Positions 1 to 12,342 of a stretch of DNA of 64,000 bases are shown here, one piece after another. A program made the position numbers and the translations under genes. Position 1 is the stretch's first letter, and each line of letters starts with the position of its first letter. The notes beneath the pieces were generated by a model, which did no database searches, was not told the origin of the DNA, and was given only the letters and a program-made list of their open reading frames with translations. Source of the stretch: Austropuccinia psidii (Eukaryota; Basidiomycota; Pucciniomycetes; Pucciniales; Sphaerophragmiaceae); NCBI GenBank assembly GCA_023105745.1, contig JALGQZ010000015.1:23231499-23295498 (forward strand). Reading direction: 5' to 3'.

Positions 1-181
1 TTATCAAAACAATTGACATGCTACAAGAAGATTATGCCATACCGGATTAATTAATCACTGCAAGATTATATTCATTGTTTGAAAAATCTGTAAAACGATG
101 GTATTTTGGCATAAGGCAAACAAATGGCAAAAATACCTGGTGTTGGTGGAAAAAAGAAATATTCACCAATTGGGCTAATGA

Positions 182-186
182 TGCCT
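182..186 (+). repeat. Target-site duplication, left copy (TGCCT)
   Basis: Five bases directly before the TG of the solo LTR. The right copy at 1698-1702 reads TGTCT, one C-to-T transition away. Removing the LTR plus one copy restores the gag frame. Confidence 0.85.
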
Positions 187-1697
187 TGTCAGGGTGAGTC
201 TATATAGTAGCTATAAAATGTAGTTACAAGCTAGTATTATGACTGTGACACGTCAAAAAAAAACAAATAAATTTAAATCTTCAGGTCCTACTGCTACATG
301 GTAACAGTGGTGATGAGTCTGTTGAGGACCTGGGTTGCAATACTATAATATCTTTGACTTTAAAGAAGTACTACAATAATTATATTCTAATTATATCTTT
401 AATGATTATTCTAAGGACACTACTGATTGATAACAGTTTTGTCATGTAAGAATATGGATAATAAGATAAAGATGATGGGTTTTCAAGGAAAAAACCCTTC
501 TTTTTATATCTTTCAAGACTGTCAAGAGTTATTAGCTCTTCACGGGTCAGAGGAATGAAAATTTTCACTCAAATTATCAGTCTTTGGTTCTGGATCATCA
601 ATTCTGATGTCAATAGAGGCAGAATTGTGGTTTTGGAACCACAAATGATCATTCTGGATCAATACAGGGTGAAAAAACTTTTCACCTTGCACGTCAGCAC
701 TTGGATGACTTTGTTCTGGTGTCTGTTTTATCAATAATGATGACTTTAGAGAGGTTATATCTTCATAAGTATATTATTTTAAGTATGAGAGCAATACTGT
801 TTGATACAAGTTTGATACAGTCATGTATTGCTAGAAAAACCTTCCAATCAAGATATCTCAGTCATTTCTTAAGATATAAATAAAACAAGAGCACAGAATT
901 GAAGGGCTCAATGAGCTCTTCAATTTGGTATGCTTCATGTTTACCCTTCTTTAAAATAGCAAAAGTCATAAGGGTTTTAAGTTTTTGGATGTATTTTTGT
1001 ACATCAGTATGAGGCTTCAAAAACTTCCATACCAGATATCTTCTTCAATTTGTAAGATATCTGTATTCTGATGATACAGTCTTGTAAGGCTTGATTAGGA
1101 CTACAGTTTGGTATATTACACTGTACAGTTGTATGAGTGTATGCCAAAGATACAGGGGTTTTTTTACATTGTTGTTTTCCAAATATCTGTATTTTGGTTG
1201 TCAGACCTTTGAACCAAGATCCCTCAGTCAATTTAAGAGATAAAGAGGTCTAAGGTGTCTCAAATTAAATCTCTTGTTTAGATATTTAATTTGGTTATAA
1301 TTTTGTACAGTTTTGTACAAGCCCTCTTTGACTTTCAGGGGGGTCTTGATTTTAAAATAAAGGTCATATGGTATCTCCAGTTGTAGTGGTGTTACAGCAA
1401 CATGTATGATACCATTGTGTATCTCTCTATGTGAGCTTCAAGAAAAATACCATTTTGGTATAGAATAACTTAAATATGCATAAGTTAGATGAGAGGTGAA
1501 AATAAGGGTTTTGACTTGTTTATTCTCCTCTAGGTTTCCTTATTCTGTTTGGATAAGGTTGGTGTTTAATTTAAGAGGAGTTTTTTTTACTCTTATTTAT
1601 TACCTGTATTGACTATGTTTGTTCAATACTTGTCATACCATTATTTATGGTATGTTGGATGTCATGCTAGTGCTCTGTTTTGAGTCACAGGCTGACA
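187..1697 (-). mobile_element. Solo LTR of the B/C family (minus strand)
   Basis: A 1511-bp LTR beginning TGTCAGGGTG and ending GGCTGACA. Read on the minus strand it starts TGTCAGCCTGTGACTC, like the B1 and B2 LTRs, so it belongs to that family in reverse. It is flanked by an imperfect 5-bp duplication (TGCCT/TGTCT) and there is no internal region, so it is a recombination product of a former full element. It holds one copy of a roughly 300-bp subrepeat that occurs twice in the LTRs of element C. Small ORFs within it have no recognisable product. Confidence 0.9.
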
Positions 1698-1702
1698 TGT
1701 CT
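1698..1702 (+). repeat. Target-site duplication, right copy (TGTCT)
   Basis: Follows the terminal CA of the solo LTR; partner of TGCCT at 182-186. Confidence 0.85.
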
Positions 1703-2418
1703 GGAGGTACAAGATATAAAATGCATTCAAAAATTCTTTCTTTGACCGAGACAAAGAAAAACCTTTAACTTGGTTCTTAAAACAAGTTGAAAGCGTCAAT
1801 GCATTGTACCCAGAAATGTCACAAAAAATGGTGCACATGAAAATACTTAAGAAATGTGGAGGAGAGCTAGAACATGCCCTAAGAAGAAGGTGTATAGAAC
1901 CATGCTCCACAGAATAGTATATCAATGCACTAGAAGACATAGTGACAAGAACAAAAATTGGAAGAACTTGGGAGAAATTGGACATTAAAATTCCAAATAA
2001 ACCATTTATCAAAAAAGATTAATGAAAAGAAGCTTTAAAGCCCAATACATCCAACAGTAATGAGCAAAGAAAATGCCATAAATGTGGGGGTATTGGACAC
2101 TTAGCCAATAATTGCCTCAAAAAGGCAAAGATTAATAAAATTGTCGGAACAGAAAACCGCATTGACAAAGAGGAGGAATCTGACTTTGAAAAGGAAACAC
2201 AAGAATCAGAAAGTTCTGAAAGTGATGAAATTAATATAATTAATGCACAAATTAATAATATTGATATAGTTTATGAAGTACTAGACGTTAACTCAAACTT
2301 ACCACAAGTTGGAACATCTGACACAAACCTGACAAATATAAAAGATGCCAAAATGTACATAACCAAACCTGAAAAAGGAATGGGATATACAGCTGGAAAA
2401 TGAAGTATAAGTATTGTT

Positions 2419-2754
2419 ATGGTTGATAACCAAGAAGGAAAAGTGAACTTGGATACAGGAGCATATTGCACCTGTGTTGGTAAAAGTTATTGGAAAACCA
2501 TTGTCCCAGACTGGCAAGAAAAACTTATGCCAATACAAGGTGTCAAATTTAGTAGTGCAAGTGAGAGCATGAAGCCCCTTGGAATAATTGACTTAACACT
2601 AATTTTTCCTCACCCCTCACAATGTGTCAGAATTAAAATAGAGTTTGTAGTAATGGAAAACTGTACTAGTAATCACTTCATACTTGGAAATGACTACTTA
2701 TCAATTGATGGTATAGATATCTCTAACCAAAAAGATGGATATTTTACCATATGA
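2419..2754 (+). pseudogene. Aspartic protease domain remnant of G1
   Basis: An open 111-codon stretch encodes the retropepsin-like domain that would cut Gag-Pol into mature proteins. It keeps a canonical catalytic triad DTG (codons at 2452-2460, VNLDTGAYCTCVGKSYW). It also keeps the downstream MKPLGI, FVVMEN and FILGNDY segments, matching A1 residues about 800-900. The intact A1 copy has DPG at the same place and A2 has DPV, so this old copy preserves the motif expected for the family. A TGA follows in the frame after 2752, so the domain is cut off from the RT. Confidence 0.85.
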
Positions 2755-2879
2755 GACAACAAAAGACAAAGGTTTGGCTTCTTAAATAACAAAAAACAAA
2801 TCACAGCTATTAAGAATGAAGAGAAAATTCCAGAAAAGGAACTTTTTATATCTGAACAACTCTAAGAGGCAGAATTAAA

Positions 2880-4523
2880 TCAAAAATTGACAGAAAAAAT
2901 GAAAGAAAAATTGATTGACCTCTTATTTAAGTACATAAATGCCTTTGCAACTGACAAAGAACCACTAGGTGCCATAACTGGGCATGAAGTGGATATAATT
3001 ATTAATGTGGAAAAGCCTTACCCACCTTTACTAAGGAGACCTGCTTAGCCAGCTAGTCCAAGGGCTAGAGAAGTGTTGGAGGTACACATTAAAGAATTAA
3101 TGGACTTTGGAGTATCGAAAAAGGTAGGAAATAATTAACAGGTAGAGGTCACTACACCTGTCATTATAGCTTGGCATAATGGAAAATCAAGGATGGTAGG
3201 AGAAGTCAGAGCCCTGAACACCTTTACCATTCCAGACAGATATCCAATACCCAGAATCCATGAGACATTGACACAATTGTCACAAGCTGACTTCATTACA
3301 GCCATGGATGCTTTAAAGCGTTTTCATCAGAATGTCTTAACAGACAATGCCAAAAACTACTGAGGATAATAGCCCACTGTGGGATTTTTGAATACTTAAG
3401 AATGCCATTTGGCATAAAAAATTCACCTTCCCATTATCAAAGGATGATGAACACCATATTTCCTGAAGAATTATCAGAAGGATGGTTAATTATCTATATT
3501 GATGATATCATAGTTTGATCAGAAACTTGGGAAAATCACCTTGCAAGACTAGAAAGGGTACTACAAAAAATAGTGCAAGTGAATATGAAAGTTTCCTTGA
3601 AAAAATGTCATTTTGCATACAGTGAACTAAAGGCACTAGGACATGTTATATCTGGACTTAGTCTAGGTATAGACAAGAGTAAAGTAGCAGAAGTACTACT
3701 TAATCCAATGCCTCAAACCAAAAAAGAAATTCAATCATTTCTAGGTTTTGCTGGTTACTATAGACAGCATATAAAGGACTTTGAAAAAATTGCTAAATCC
3801 TTGTATAAGCTATGTGACCAACAAATAGTCTATGAAATGACAGAAGAAAGAGTCAAGGCATATGAAGAACTGAAAAATTCCTTAACACATGCCCCATTTC
3901 TTCTAATGCCAGATTCGAAAATACCCTTCAAACTTTACATTGATTCTTGTGGAGAAGGACTAGGTTCTGCACTACACCAGACACAAATTATCAATGATAA
4001 ACCAGTGGAAGGACCAATTTGTTTTATTTCAAGACAGATAAAGCCAACAGAAGAAAGATATGAAGCAAGCCAAATGGAAGGCCTCTGCTTAGTGTGGGAT
4101 TTAGAAAAATTACATTATTACTTGGATGGAACAGTATTTGATGTGATTACAGACTGTAATGCTGTAAAATCTCTATTAAATATGAAAACTCCAAATAGAC
4201 ATATGGTTAGATGGCAAATTTCTATCCAAGAATATAGAGGAAATATGACTATTGTTCATAAATCTGGTAATATTCATAAAAATGCAGATGTTCTCAACAG
4301 ATGGGCTCTAGCAAATACCCCTGACAATCCAGCATGGGTACCACAGGAAGAGAAACATATAGAAGGAATATGTGTTAAAGACATTGGCACAGAGTTCTTT
4401 AAACAAGTTAAAGGAAGCTATAAGATAGACAAGAATTGCCATATCTTAAGCCAACTTCTAATGAAAGACGGCAAAGATCCATCACTTTCATCAAAATTAG
4501 ATGAAACATGGAAAAAGGCATAG
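2880..4523 (+). pseudogene. Reverse transcriptase and RNase H remnant of G1
   Basis: The RT would copy element RNA into DNA and RNase H would remove the RNA strand. Visible landmarks are PFGIKNSP near 3408, YIDDIIV at about 3498-3518 (the two catalytic Asp are kept), and then a long open stretch 3573-4523. That stretch carries [22 protein letters not shown] and [11 protein letters not shown] (RNase H acidic residues). In-frame stops include TAG near 3046, TAA near 3136 and TGA near 3518. One base appears lost near 3359 (TACTGAGG where A1 has TACTTGAG). A TAG at 4521 separates it from integrase. Confidence 0.88.
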
Positions 4524-4525
4524 GA

Positions 4526-5906
4526 TGAAGGAATATTCCACCTTCTTGATGGAATCCTTTACCATAGAACAAAACACACACGTGTTATGGCCTTAACAGA
4601 TAGAACAATGATAAACACTATTTTACATGAGTGTCATGATAGTGTTGCAGCTGGACACCTTTCAGAAGACAGAACACTGGAGAGGGTGAAAAACTGCTCT
4701 CGGTGGCCAAATTGGAAGAAAGATGTTGCAGAATACTGCCAAACTTGTGACAGATGTCAAAAAGCCAACAGAGCCACAGGAAAGAAATTTGGAATGATGA
4801 TTAAAATCCAAGAACCACATCCCCTTGGGAAATATTTCTTATGGATTGGGTAACAGCATTACCTCCAGGAGGAGACAGAAGCTATCATGAATGCCTAGTA
4901 TTAGTTGACAGGTATAGCAAAACTCTTATCTTGCTACCATGTCACAAAGATGAAACAGCTATGGACACAGCCATAATGATATGGAATAAAGTCATTAGCC
5001 ATACAGGCTTATTCTAGAATATTATGAGTGAAAGAGACCCAAAATTCACTTCAGCATTATGGAAAGATATCCATAACTTTTTTGGGACTTAATTATCATT
5101 CTCAACAGCTTACCAACCTCCAACTGATGGTTTAGCAGATAGAATGATACAAACCTTGGAGGACATGATCAGAAGATTCTGTGCCTATGGACTAGAATTC
5201 AAAGATTCTGATGGTTTTAGCCATGATTGGTGTACATTAATACCAGCCCTTGAACTGGCATATAAAACTTCAATCCATTCTTCTACTGGCAAAACACCAG
5301 CAATGCTAGAAAAAGGTTGGCATCCAAGACTTCCTTATGATACCCTCAAAAAGGACTTAGTGGATATACATCCAACAGCAAGCAGTTTTAAGATAAGGCT
5401 TGACAAAGCAAGACACCATGCAAACATATGTATGCAATATTCATTCAAATATGCAAAAGAAAGATGGGATAAAAGTCATAAACCACCTGACTTCAAAATA
5501 GGAGACTTGGTCCTAGTATCAACCCTTAATTTCAATAACATAAAAGGCCCAAAGAAATTGAAAGATTACTTTGCAGGAACATTTATTATAAAAGCACTTC
5601 ATGGACCCAATGCTGTGCAATTGGAACTCACAGGTGAATTAATGAACAAACATCCAACTTTCCCTCTAAGTCTGATAAAACCTTACAGCTCAAGTGACAA
5701 GGAGTTATTCCCACTAAGAAATAAACCCCCACTTGAAATTCCCCCCTTGGAAGAGGGAGAAGAAAAGAAGAACCAAAAAAGAAAGAGAATACCTTGTAGG
5801 GTATAAAAATTCAACTCAAGAAGATGAATGGATACTTAAGAAAGATATAATAAATGCTGATAAACTACTAAGAAGGTTCAGACATGAAAGAAAACCTGAA
5901 AAATAG
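4526..5906 (+). pseudogene. Integrase and chromodomain remnant of G1
   Basis: The integrase inserts the DNA copy into the genome and the chromodomain biases the target. The N-terminal zinc-binding site (HECHDS...AGHLSEDRT...YCQTCDRCQ) lies at about 4628-4760, in the open stretch 4587-4853. A frameshift near 4825 breaks MDWVTG. The core then continues with TAA/TAG stops near 5016 and 5090. The stretch 5144-5806 is open again and covers the catalytic-Glu region through the GPY/F-like module (FAGTFIIKALHG). The last residues ([21 protein letters not shown]) match the A1 chromodomain and end at TAG 5904-5906. Confidence 0.87.
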
Positions 5907-6007
5907 AAAAGTTAAGCATTATTGAGCTTCAACACTAGCAAAGTCTATTGAAGAGGTAGGACAGTGGATGATACCCTAATTACACATATCAGATTGTGGT
6001 ACAATCT

Positions 6008-6024
6008 TTTTTGGTGGTAGGTAA
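6008..6024 (+). other. Polypurine-tract-like junction of G1
   Basis: A T-run followed by G-rich sequence (TTTTTTGGTGGTAGGTAA) sits directly against the 3' LTR. A1 has the equivalent TTTTTTAGGAGGAGGGAA, so this is probably the plus-strand primer site. Confidence 0.6.
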
Positions 6025-7985
6025 TGTGAGCCTTTGAGATATGACCACATACCCAAAAAGGTCACAACAAATATTTAAAATCATTATACATTAAAAATAA
6101 TTACCTTAAAACTACAAAAAATTCCAGAAATTGGCATAAAACTTGGTTTAACTTAAAACCCAATGAATAAACATGTGAAATAAATTATACCATTGCATTC
6201 CCCATGGTAAAATACACATATATCATTTTTATGGCATATCTGTAAAGTCACTATTGAAGGAGTTATAAGTAATAATACCTTATAAAAAACATAAATCCTT
6301 AATTCTTTCAGATACCAATGAAACAACATGTGAAATGAATGGTACCATTGGATTCTCCATAAAGGTCCACACATAAAACAATTAACAAGATAATCTCCAA
6401 AGTCAATACTGAAGGAGTTAAGCTGAATATATGCACTTTTTTGGTCAATGCATATATTCAAGGATTTTAGCTAATATCTTTTGAAATATGCATAATAGAG
6501 GGATGAACCAAGAGTAAATTCATCACGTAATTACTTTAGGAATACAGAAATGAACTTTATTTCACAATTTATAAACAAGGTTAAAACCTGTAAGGCATTA
6601 TTGATTAAAATCAATAGAGCTGTTGACCACTTTGTTGTGAAAGTGGTCCAAACTTAAAAAAAGTAGACAGTTGGATTCTACTAATTCATTCGTGAAGAAT
6701 GATGTATTTTTTATTATAATTTTTCAAGGTATAACCCCTTGAAATCATGGTTTGAATTTTAAAATATGAAATTTTGACAGAAAAGATGAGTTACAGGAAA
6801 AATCATCAAAAATAGAGTTTTGATTATTTAATAAAATGCTCTTGGCAAAATAATAAGGTTATGCCAAGGTATCAAAATTCACTCTCTCAATTTCTTTAGC
6901 GTGTAAATATTAAAAGTTATTAAGAATCAAAGTTTGAGCTTAATTTGATCATTTATGATCACTCACTGTAACCTTAAATTAAGTTCAACAGCCATATGAG
7001 TGATGAAATTGGTGTAGACTGTTATTTTATGATTAAAAAAATAAAATCCACAAATTTTGGGGTTCCTCCAAGCCTTGAAGTCATCAAACGTAGAGCTATA
7101 GTAATAATGAGATAATATGGTTTGATCATGATGTAATCATCACCAAACCTTAAACTATTGATCAATTCCAGTGTATATGATTGGTGCACGTCTACTAGAA
7201 GCCTGTTGGACTATAGGAGGAAGGAATTTAATATAAATAGAGCTCTTTTTACGCTATTTCCCCTACAGACGCTTACAAAACATTAAATCATTAAATAAAA
7301 AGGTAATTTCTTTATTCTTTATATATAAAACTTTTATATTATTAAATACCAAAGATAAACTTATAGTAATCTTCATCTTTGACATGAATATTGCAATTAT
7401 TTAATTGTTTGGTTCAAATTTCTCTTAAAAACCACAATTCCACATGAAGCCAAGAAAATTTGTAATTTCTCTTAAATTTTATTGTAACTACAATTTAAAT
7501 AAGTTTTATTTACATTTCTAGGCGTAAAATTATTCAAAATTATTATATTAAGCATTAAAAGTAGGTTATTTCTCTTATTATAATAATTTTTCTCTATTAT
7601 TACTTTTAATAATTCTATAATTGATATAAATAGTATTTATATTAATTTATAACCTTAATATTGGTGATATTATTGTTATTAATTGTTTTTTATTAATAAA
7701 AAACAATTTTTTACGCCTTTATTATTTGTTGGTAACAATAATAAACTGCTTTTAAGTATATTAATTATCTTATATTAATATATTTATTATATATATATTA
7801 TTTTTGATAATATAAATTATATTATTATATTTATTTAATAATAGAATTATTTTACGCCATAATTATAATAATTCTTTATTACTATAATTATTTTTATCTT
7901 ATTTATTTCATTTATAAGGAAATTCATAGTATAATAAGTAAAATATTAGTAATTTTTACTTATTGTTTCATAGTCAAACCTTACA
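6025..7985 (+). repeat. 3' LTR of G1
   Basis: Starts TGTGAGCC followed by ATATACCC-like sequence resembling the A1 LTR start, and ends CCTTACA as A1 does. It is about 1.96 kb and extremely AT-rich from 7300 to 7960. No genes are seen in it. The bases after it (AATGG) would be the right target duplication; the left copy is outside the window. Confidence 0.8.
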
Positions 7986-8079
7986 AATGGTATAGCTAAA
8001 TTAAAAATTAAGGAAAATTTGAAATTGAACTTTTTGTTCAAAATTTCTATGAAATAGTAATAAGTAACATAAAAGAGTT

Positions 8080-8960
8080 ATCAGAGAATGAAGGGAAAAT
8101 TGGAAAGATATAGAAACCCAAATAAATTATGGCACTAAGGGTCAAGAAATAAGAAAATATGTTGAAGGAATTCTAGGATATTAAACAGCTTATTGAATAA
8201 AAGTACAATTAGATAAGGAATATGTGGCAAGGGGCCACCTTAAAGAAAATCAAAGACTTCATAGATATCTAATTTATTCCCAAATATCCAAAAAGAAGGG
8301 GAATTCGAAAGATTACCAAATGGAAGAAATTAATGAGCAATATGGTGCAATCATAACCAAAAATATACCCTTATATACAAGATGATATCAATAAAAATGA
8401 AGAAATATTGATCTTTCTTGTTCAAGTGTAAGAGAATAAAGCTATGAGAAAGTGGGAATTAAAAATCTCTTGTTCAAGCTCTGGTTGGAGGATATATAAT
8501 AACTAGAAGGGATGTCTTGAGATTATATATTGAGTAAGATTTGGATTCCAAACTTCTCAGTCACAAAAAAGAAACATTCTCAAAGTGAAGCTCAACACAA
8601 ATGGACTAGGCTTGAAGACAAAGGCTGGAAAGAATTTCTGAAAAAAATGAAATATTTTTGACTCAAGAATAAGAATTCACAACCAGAAGAACCTCAAAAA
8701 ATGATTTTGGGGAAAGAGCCAGTGAAAGAAGTATTGAGTCAATTAAGAAATATCTTAGAAAAAATTAATCTTAAAAATAGGAATTGAAGGGACCTGAATT
8801 ATAATTATGATAAGCATACTCCCCAGAATAATCAACAATACAAGAACAGAAGTCCTTTAAAACCTGTATCATATAGCCAGCAAATGTCTATTCCAACACA
8901 AATCGTTCCAAGCAAACTTTCCAAATTTAGTGCTCTATAGAATTAGGGAAAAAATTGGCA
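8080..8960 (+). pseudogene. Eroded gag fragment, lineage E
   Basis: No long ORF remains, but joining frames gives stretches such as LVQALVGGYIITRRDVLRLY (8460-8530). These correspond to MVQALDGGYIIPRLDILKL in the second E fragment at 60316-60870. Further on, PVKEVLSQLRNILEKI (8705-8760) and an N/Q/K-rich tail follow. I recognise the pattern as the Gag of a different Ty3/gypsy lineage common in rust genomes, from memory. There is no LTR, protease or pol attached, so it is a broken remnant. Many stops and frameshifts; not functional. Confidence 0.6.
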
Positions 8961-11900
8961 ATAGAAGATTTTCAGAAATGGGAAAATGAGAAACCAACAC
9001 AAATTTCTTAAGCAAATGACCCATTTTCATGAAAACGTGTACTCAAAACAATGAAACAAAGAGTTAAAAGACAAAGTCAAACCATCTGAAATTTAAAAGA
9101 AAAGTCAAATATTAACACATATCTCAGGGAGGAAATGGGAGAAGAAATAGTAATTGTAATGAAAATTCAAGCAATAAACTCTCACAGAGAATAATAAGCT
9201 TAACTATTGAGTTTAAAAAGGTGAAAATAAGAAGAAAAATGGGGAAAAATAAATTCAGAAAAGAAAGTAATAAAAACTTAAAATTTCTATCATCAAGATT
9301 TCGGAGTTGATTGATATAAAAATTATATTTATATCATGATAATAATTTTTTACCCAATTTTTGAAGATTCAAGCTCAATTAAAATATGTATTGAAAAAAC
9401 AACAAATATCTTAATAACATCATTTTATTTATATCACCTGAGTTCTTTGATTATTGAAATTAAGATTTCAAATGATATGATAAAATAATAGTATAATTTG
9501 ACTACTTAATACAAATATGAAAGACTGAAAAACTGAAATATAAACATTGTTTCCGGGTAATTAAGTAAATAGCTTACACACAAAAATACTTGATAAAAAT
9601 ATAATGAAGTTTGAATATGAAGAAATTTAAATTATTAAAGTAAGAAAATAATATAATAAATATATTATTTCTACAAAATACCACAAGAGAAAAGAGCTTG
9701 AGATATGATTCCCATAAGACATAATGGTGAAAAGACTTGAAAATATTTGTGGGTAAAATTAAACTTTCAAATGTTTATCTTTCTTTCATAAAGAGTAACA
9801 TTATTGTAATCTACATGAAACACAGTCACATGGAAATCCTTCTGTGACTTCTTAAGGGTTAAAGAGGAATTAAAAAAAAACAAGAAAGAAAAATAACAGT
9901 GAAGCTCTAATCGACTTCAAAGACCAGACACCATTAACTGTAGAAAGGGCCAACAAATCAAGGAAAAACCCACAAAAATAGGCTAAGACAATAATAGTTA
10001 TGAAACAAGCTTTCAACTTCAAAGGAAAATCTACAAAAGTGTAGAGCATACAGCTTCTAAAGGCCCTCAAAAGGGTTAATGAAGCTTGAAAAAAAAAAAA
10101 ATTTCCAATGTTATTTTGGACATTGTCAACATGAAAACTACATTCATTAGAGATCTTGAATAACTAAGAAAGCCTTCATAAATATGGAAAGTAAGAGGAG
10201 GAAGAAGGAAAAATAATTTTGGATTAAATGACTAACAAGACACTCATAATCAGGGAGCTGCTTCTGGAAGTATGATTCCAAATGAAATTACATACCAAGG
10301 TTCTACTAAGGGTTCGGAAAAAGATTTAGCAAGTCATTCATAAGCACAAACTCCTGAAATACATTTTAAAAGGGGGAATAGACTAAACAATTTCTAGAAT
10401 CACATATTTATGAGAAGAAATAAGAACAAAAACTAAGGAGATCCGAAATTACCTTTTTATATTATATGATGGACCAATGAATTTCACTTCATTATTAATG
10501 GTCATGAAAGCATACTTGAAAGCAATGTTTTTTATAATCAGGGTGTGATATGAGTTTCTTCAAGTATTGATTGATATTGTTGTTTTTAATAGTTATAAAC
10601 AGCTCAAAAAACACTTTTTTATTTCAAAATAATAGTGCTTCAATTAAAAATTTTTGTGATATTCTCCATTATATTAATCTCTACCTTAATTATACCTTAA
10701 AACATAATATTCCTCAGTCACTATTTTTGAAGGAAACTCTCATGGAATTTCTATCATATGAAATTTAAACTGAGATGAATGGAATCTTGAAAAATGGTCA
10801 TTTTTACAATATATATCCAAGTACAATTTTGCTTCACTGTAAATGCTTTTTAGACCATGGAGAGTTTAATATTGACCAAATATCCCATCTGAGGCTATCT
10901 CAGGATTATGAATGAGGAAAATATTAAATATTTAATTTGAGATATATTGTAATGCTAATATTACCAAATGAGGTAGCAAATGTGTCCCTATCAAATTCAT
11001 CTATATTTTCTGGATAGTAAGTCTGCTTTTTTTTACTTGATAACATTTTTCACTGAAAATTACTGTTTTAAGTATTTATCTTATTATAATGATTATATTG
11101 AAGGTGAATCTTCAAGAAATATTAATTATGAACAGTTTTTCCAGCCAAACTTGTCACAAGATATACATTTAAGCGATGATCTCAGCCTGTGAAGGGATAT
11201 TGCACTTAGAATTCCTGAATTCAAAGATCTCCAATTGAGATTGAAATTCACAATCAAGAAAATTTGGAGGTATTTTTTTCAGCTATGGAGTTTATTATTA
11301 ATTGAACTTCCTCTATGATGTGTTTTGTGTTCCATTATTTAACAAAAACTGGATTTGAAGGTCAAAGATATTAATCCATATTCAATAAAACAATTCACAA
11401 CCATGGGAAAAGGGGGACCAACCAAAGGTAACAATTTGTAAATTATGGAAAGCTTCATTCATTAAGAATTATAATTACGTAACAGTGTGAAAATCACTAT
11501 GTATATTAATATCTATGCTTTAATTTACATAGAGTATAAATTTATTCAATTCAACACCCGTAGTTATATCACAATCCATTAAATCCTAATTTTTGAAGCT
11601 TTCTTATAATATAGACTTATATCTATCAATAACATCTCTCCATTTTCCTTTTGTAGAAGAGAGTTTTACAGGAATATGTAATTTAAAGAATACTTATTAG
11701 CTTTATATGGTGGGCCACTTGGAAGGAAATAACTTATTTTGCCGGAATGAAGAAAGTTTTAGTGGAATATTTATCATTTCTACGCATGAGAATATACAAA
11801 TTTGGTTTATATCAATATTTCTTAACTCAGAATTGATTTTTTTTCAAATTATTCTGTTATGAAGGTATTGGGCCATTTCTGGGAATCACTGGAGTGATCG

Positions 11901-12342
11901 AAAAAGAAAATGAGTTTTTCGATGAAAGTTTCTTAAAATATAAATTTAGAATTTTGTGAAATACATTTGAAAAGTCATTAATTACAATCTCTAACATGGA
12001 GCTCTGGTTTCAAGTGTGGAAAATAAATTTTATTAAAAGATTTCAGGGAGAACTTCTATTCGAGTTCTTCCTCATCTTGGGTTGTGCAGAAAACTGAGAA
12101 TCTCTGTTAAAATTTATCTCTATCATTAATTAAGCTATTCCTTTGTAAACTGTACAGCTCAAAAATTTAAATTGAAATAAATTTTGAATTATTTCTCAGT
12201 CGTGTTTATGAAATTTGGTCTTTGTGAAGGGCTGAGCTCAAAGCTGATCACTATTCTTTAAGAGTGTTCCACTGAGCGTCGGGGGAGCTCATAGTTTTCC
12301 AAATATACCAAAAAAAATACTAGTCAAACTAAATTTTCAATC
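8961..12342. other. AT-rich stretch without a recognisable gene
   Basis: Low-GC sequence with only short ORFs (for example 9870-10070 on the minus strand, 10571-10768 and 10980-11192 on the plus strand). They show no family motifs, and their hydrophobic translations follow from AT richness. It probably contains very old repeat relics plus the upstream region of the acidic-protein gene. No clear promoter element can be singled out. Confidence 0.5.

Larger units (their letters stand above)
1..2430 (+). pseudogene. gag remnant of G1, split by a solo LTR
   Basis: Bases about 14-186 and 1698-2430 encode the capsid-like part of Gag. The first part contains a tryptophan-rich stretch matching A1's [19 protein letters not shown]. 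The frame stops inside this motif (NWANDA) and resumes as WRYK immediately after the inserted LTR, so the split is exact. A zinc knuckle of the form CX2CX4HX4C (CHKCGGIGHLANNC) lies at about 2074-2115 and would bind genomic RNA. In-frame stops include a TAA near base 49 and another just after the LTR. It is broken and not expected to make protein. Confidence 0.88.
1..7985 (+). mobile_element. Degenerate Ty3/gypsy chromovirus G1 (5' end outside window)
   Basis: Old plus-strand LTR retrotransposon related to A1/A2, with gag, protease, RT, RNase H, integrase and chromodomain remnants in order and then a 3' LTR. Every domain aligns by eye with the intact 1974-residue A1 protein, but stops and frameshifts break the frame many times. 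A solo LTR of another family interrupts gag at 187-1697. The 5' LTR and the start of gag lie before base 1. It is clearly older than A1/A2, because its LTR is diverged throughout and shares mainly terminal motifs and the purine/T-rich junction with theirs. Confidence 0.93.

Noticed and set aside
7300..7960. Very AT-rich stretch as a possible replication origin or centromere core
   Set aside because: It is the interior of the G1 3' LTR, with matching termini at both ends; nothing else points to an origin.
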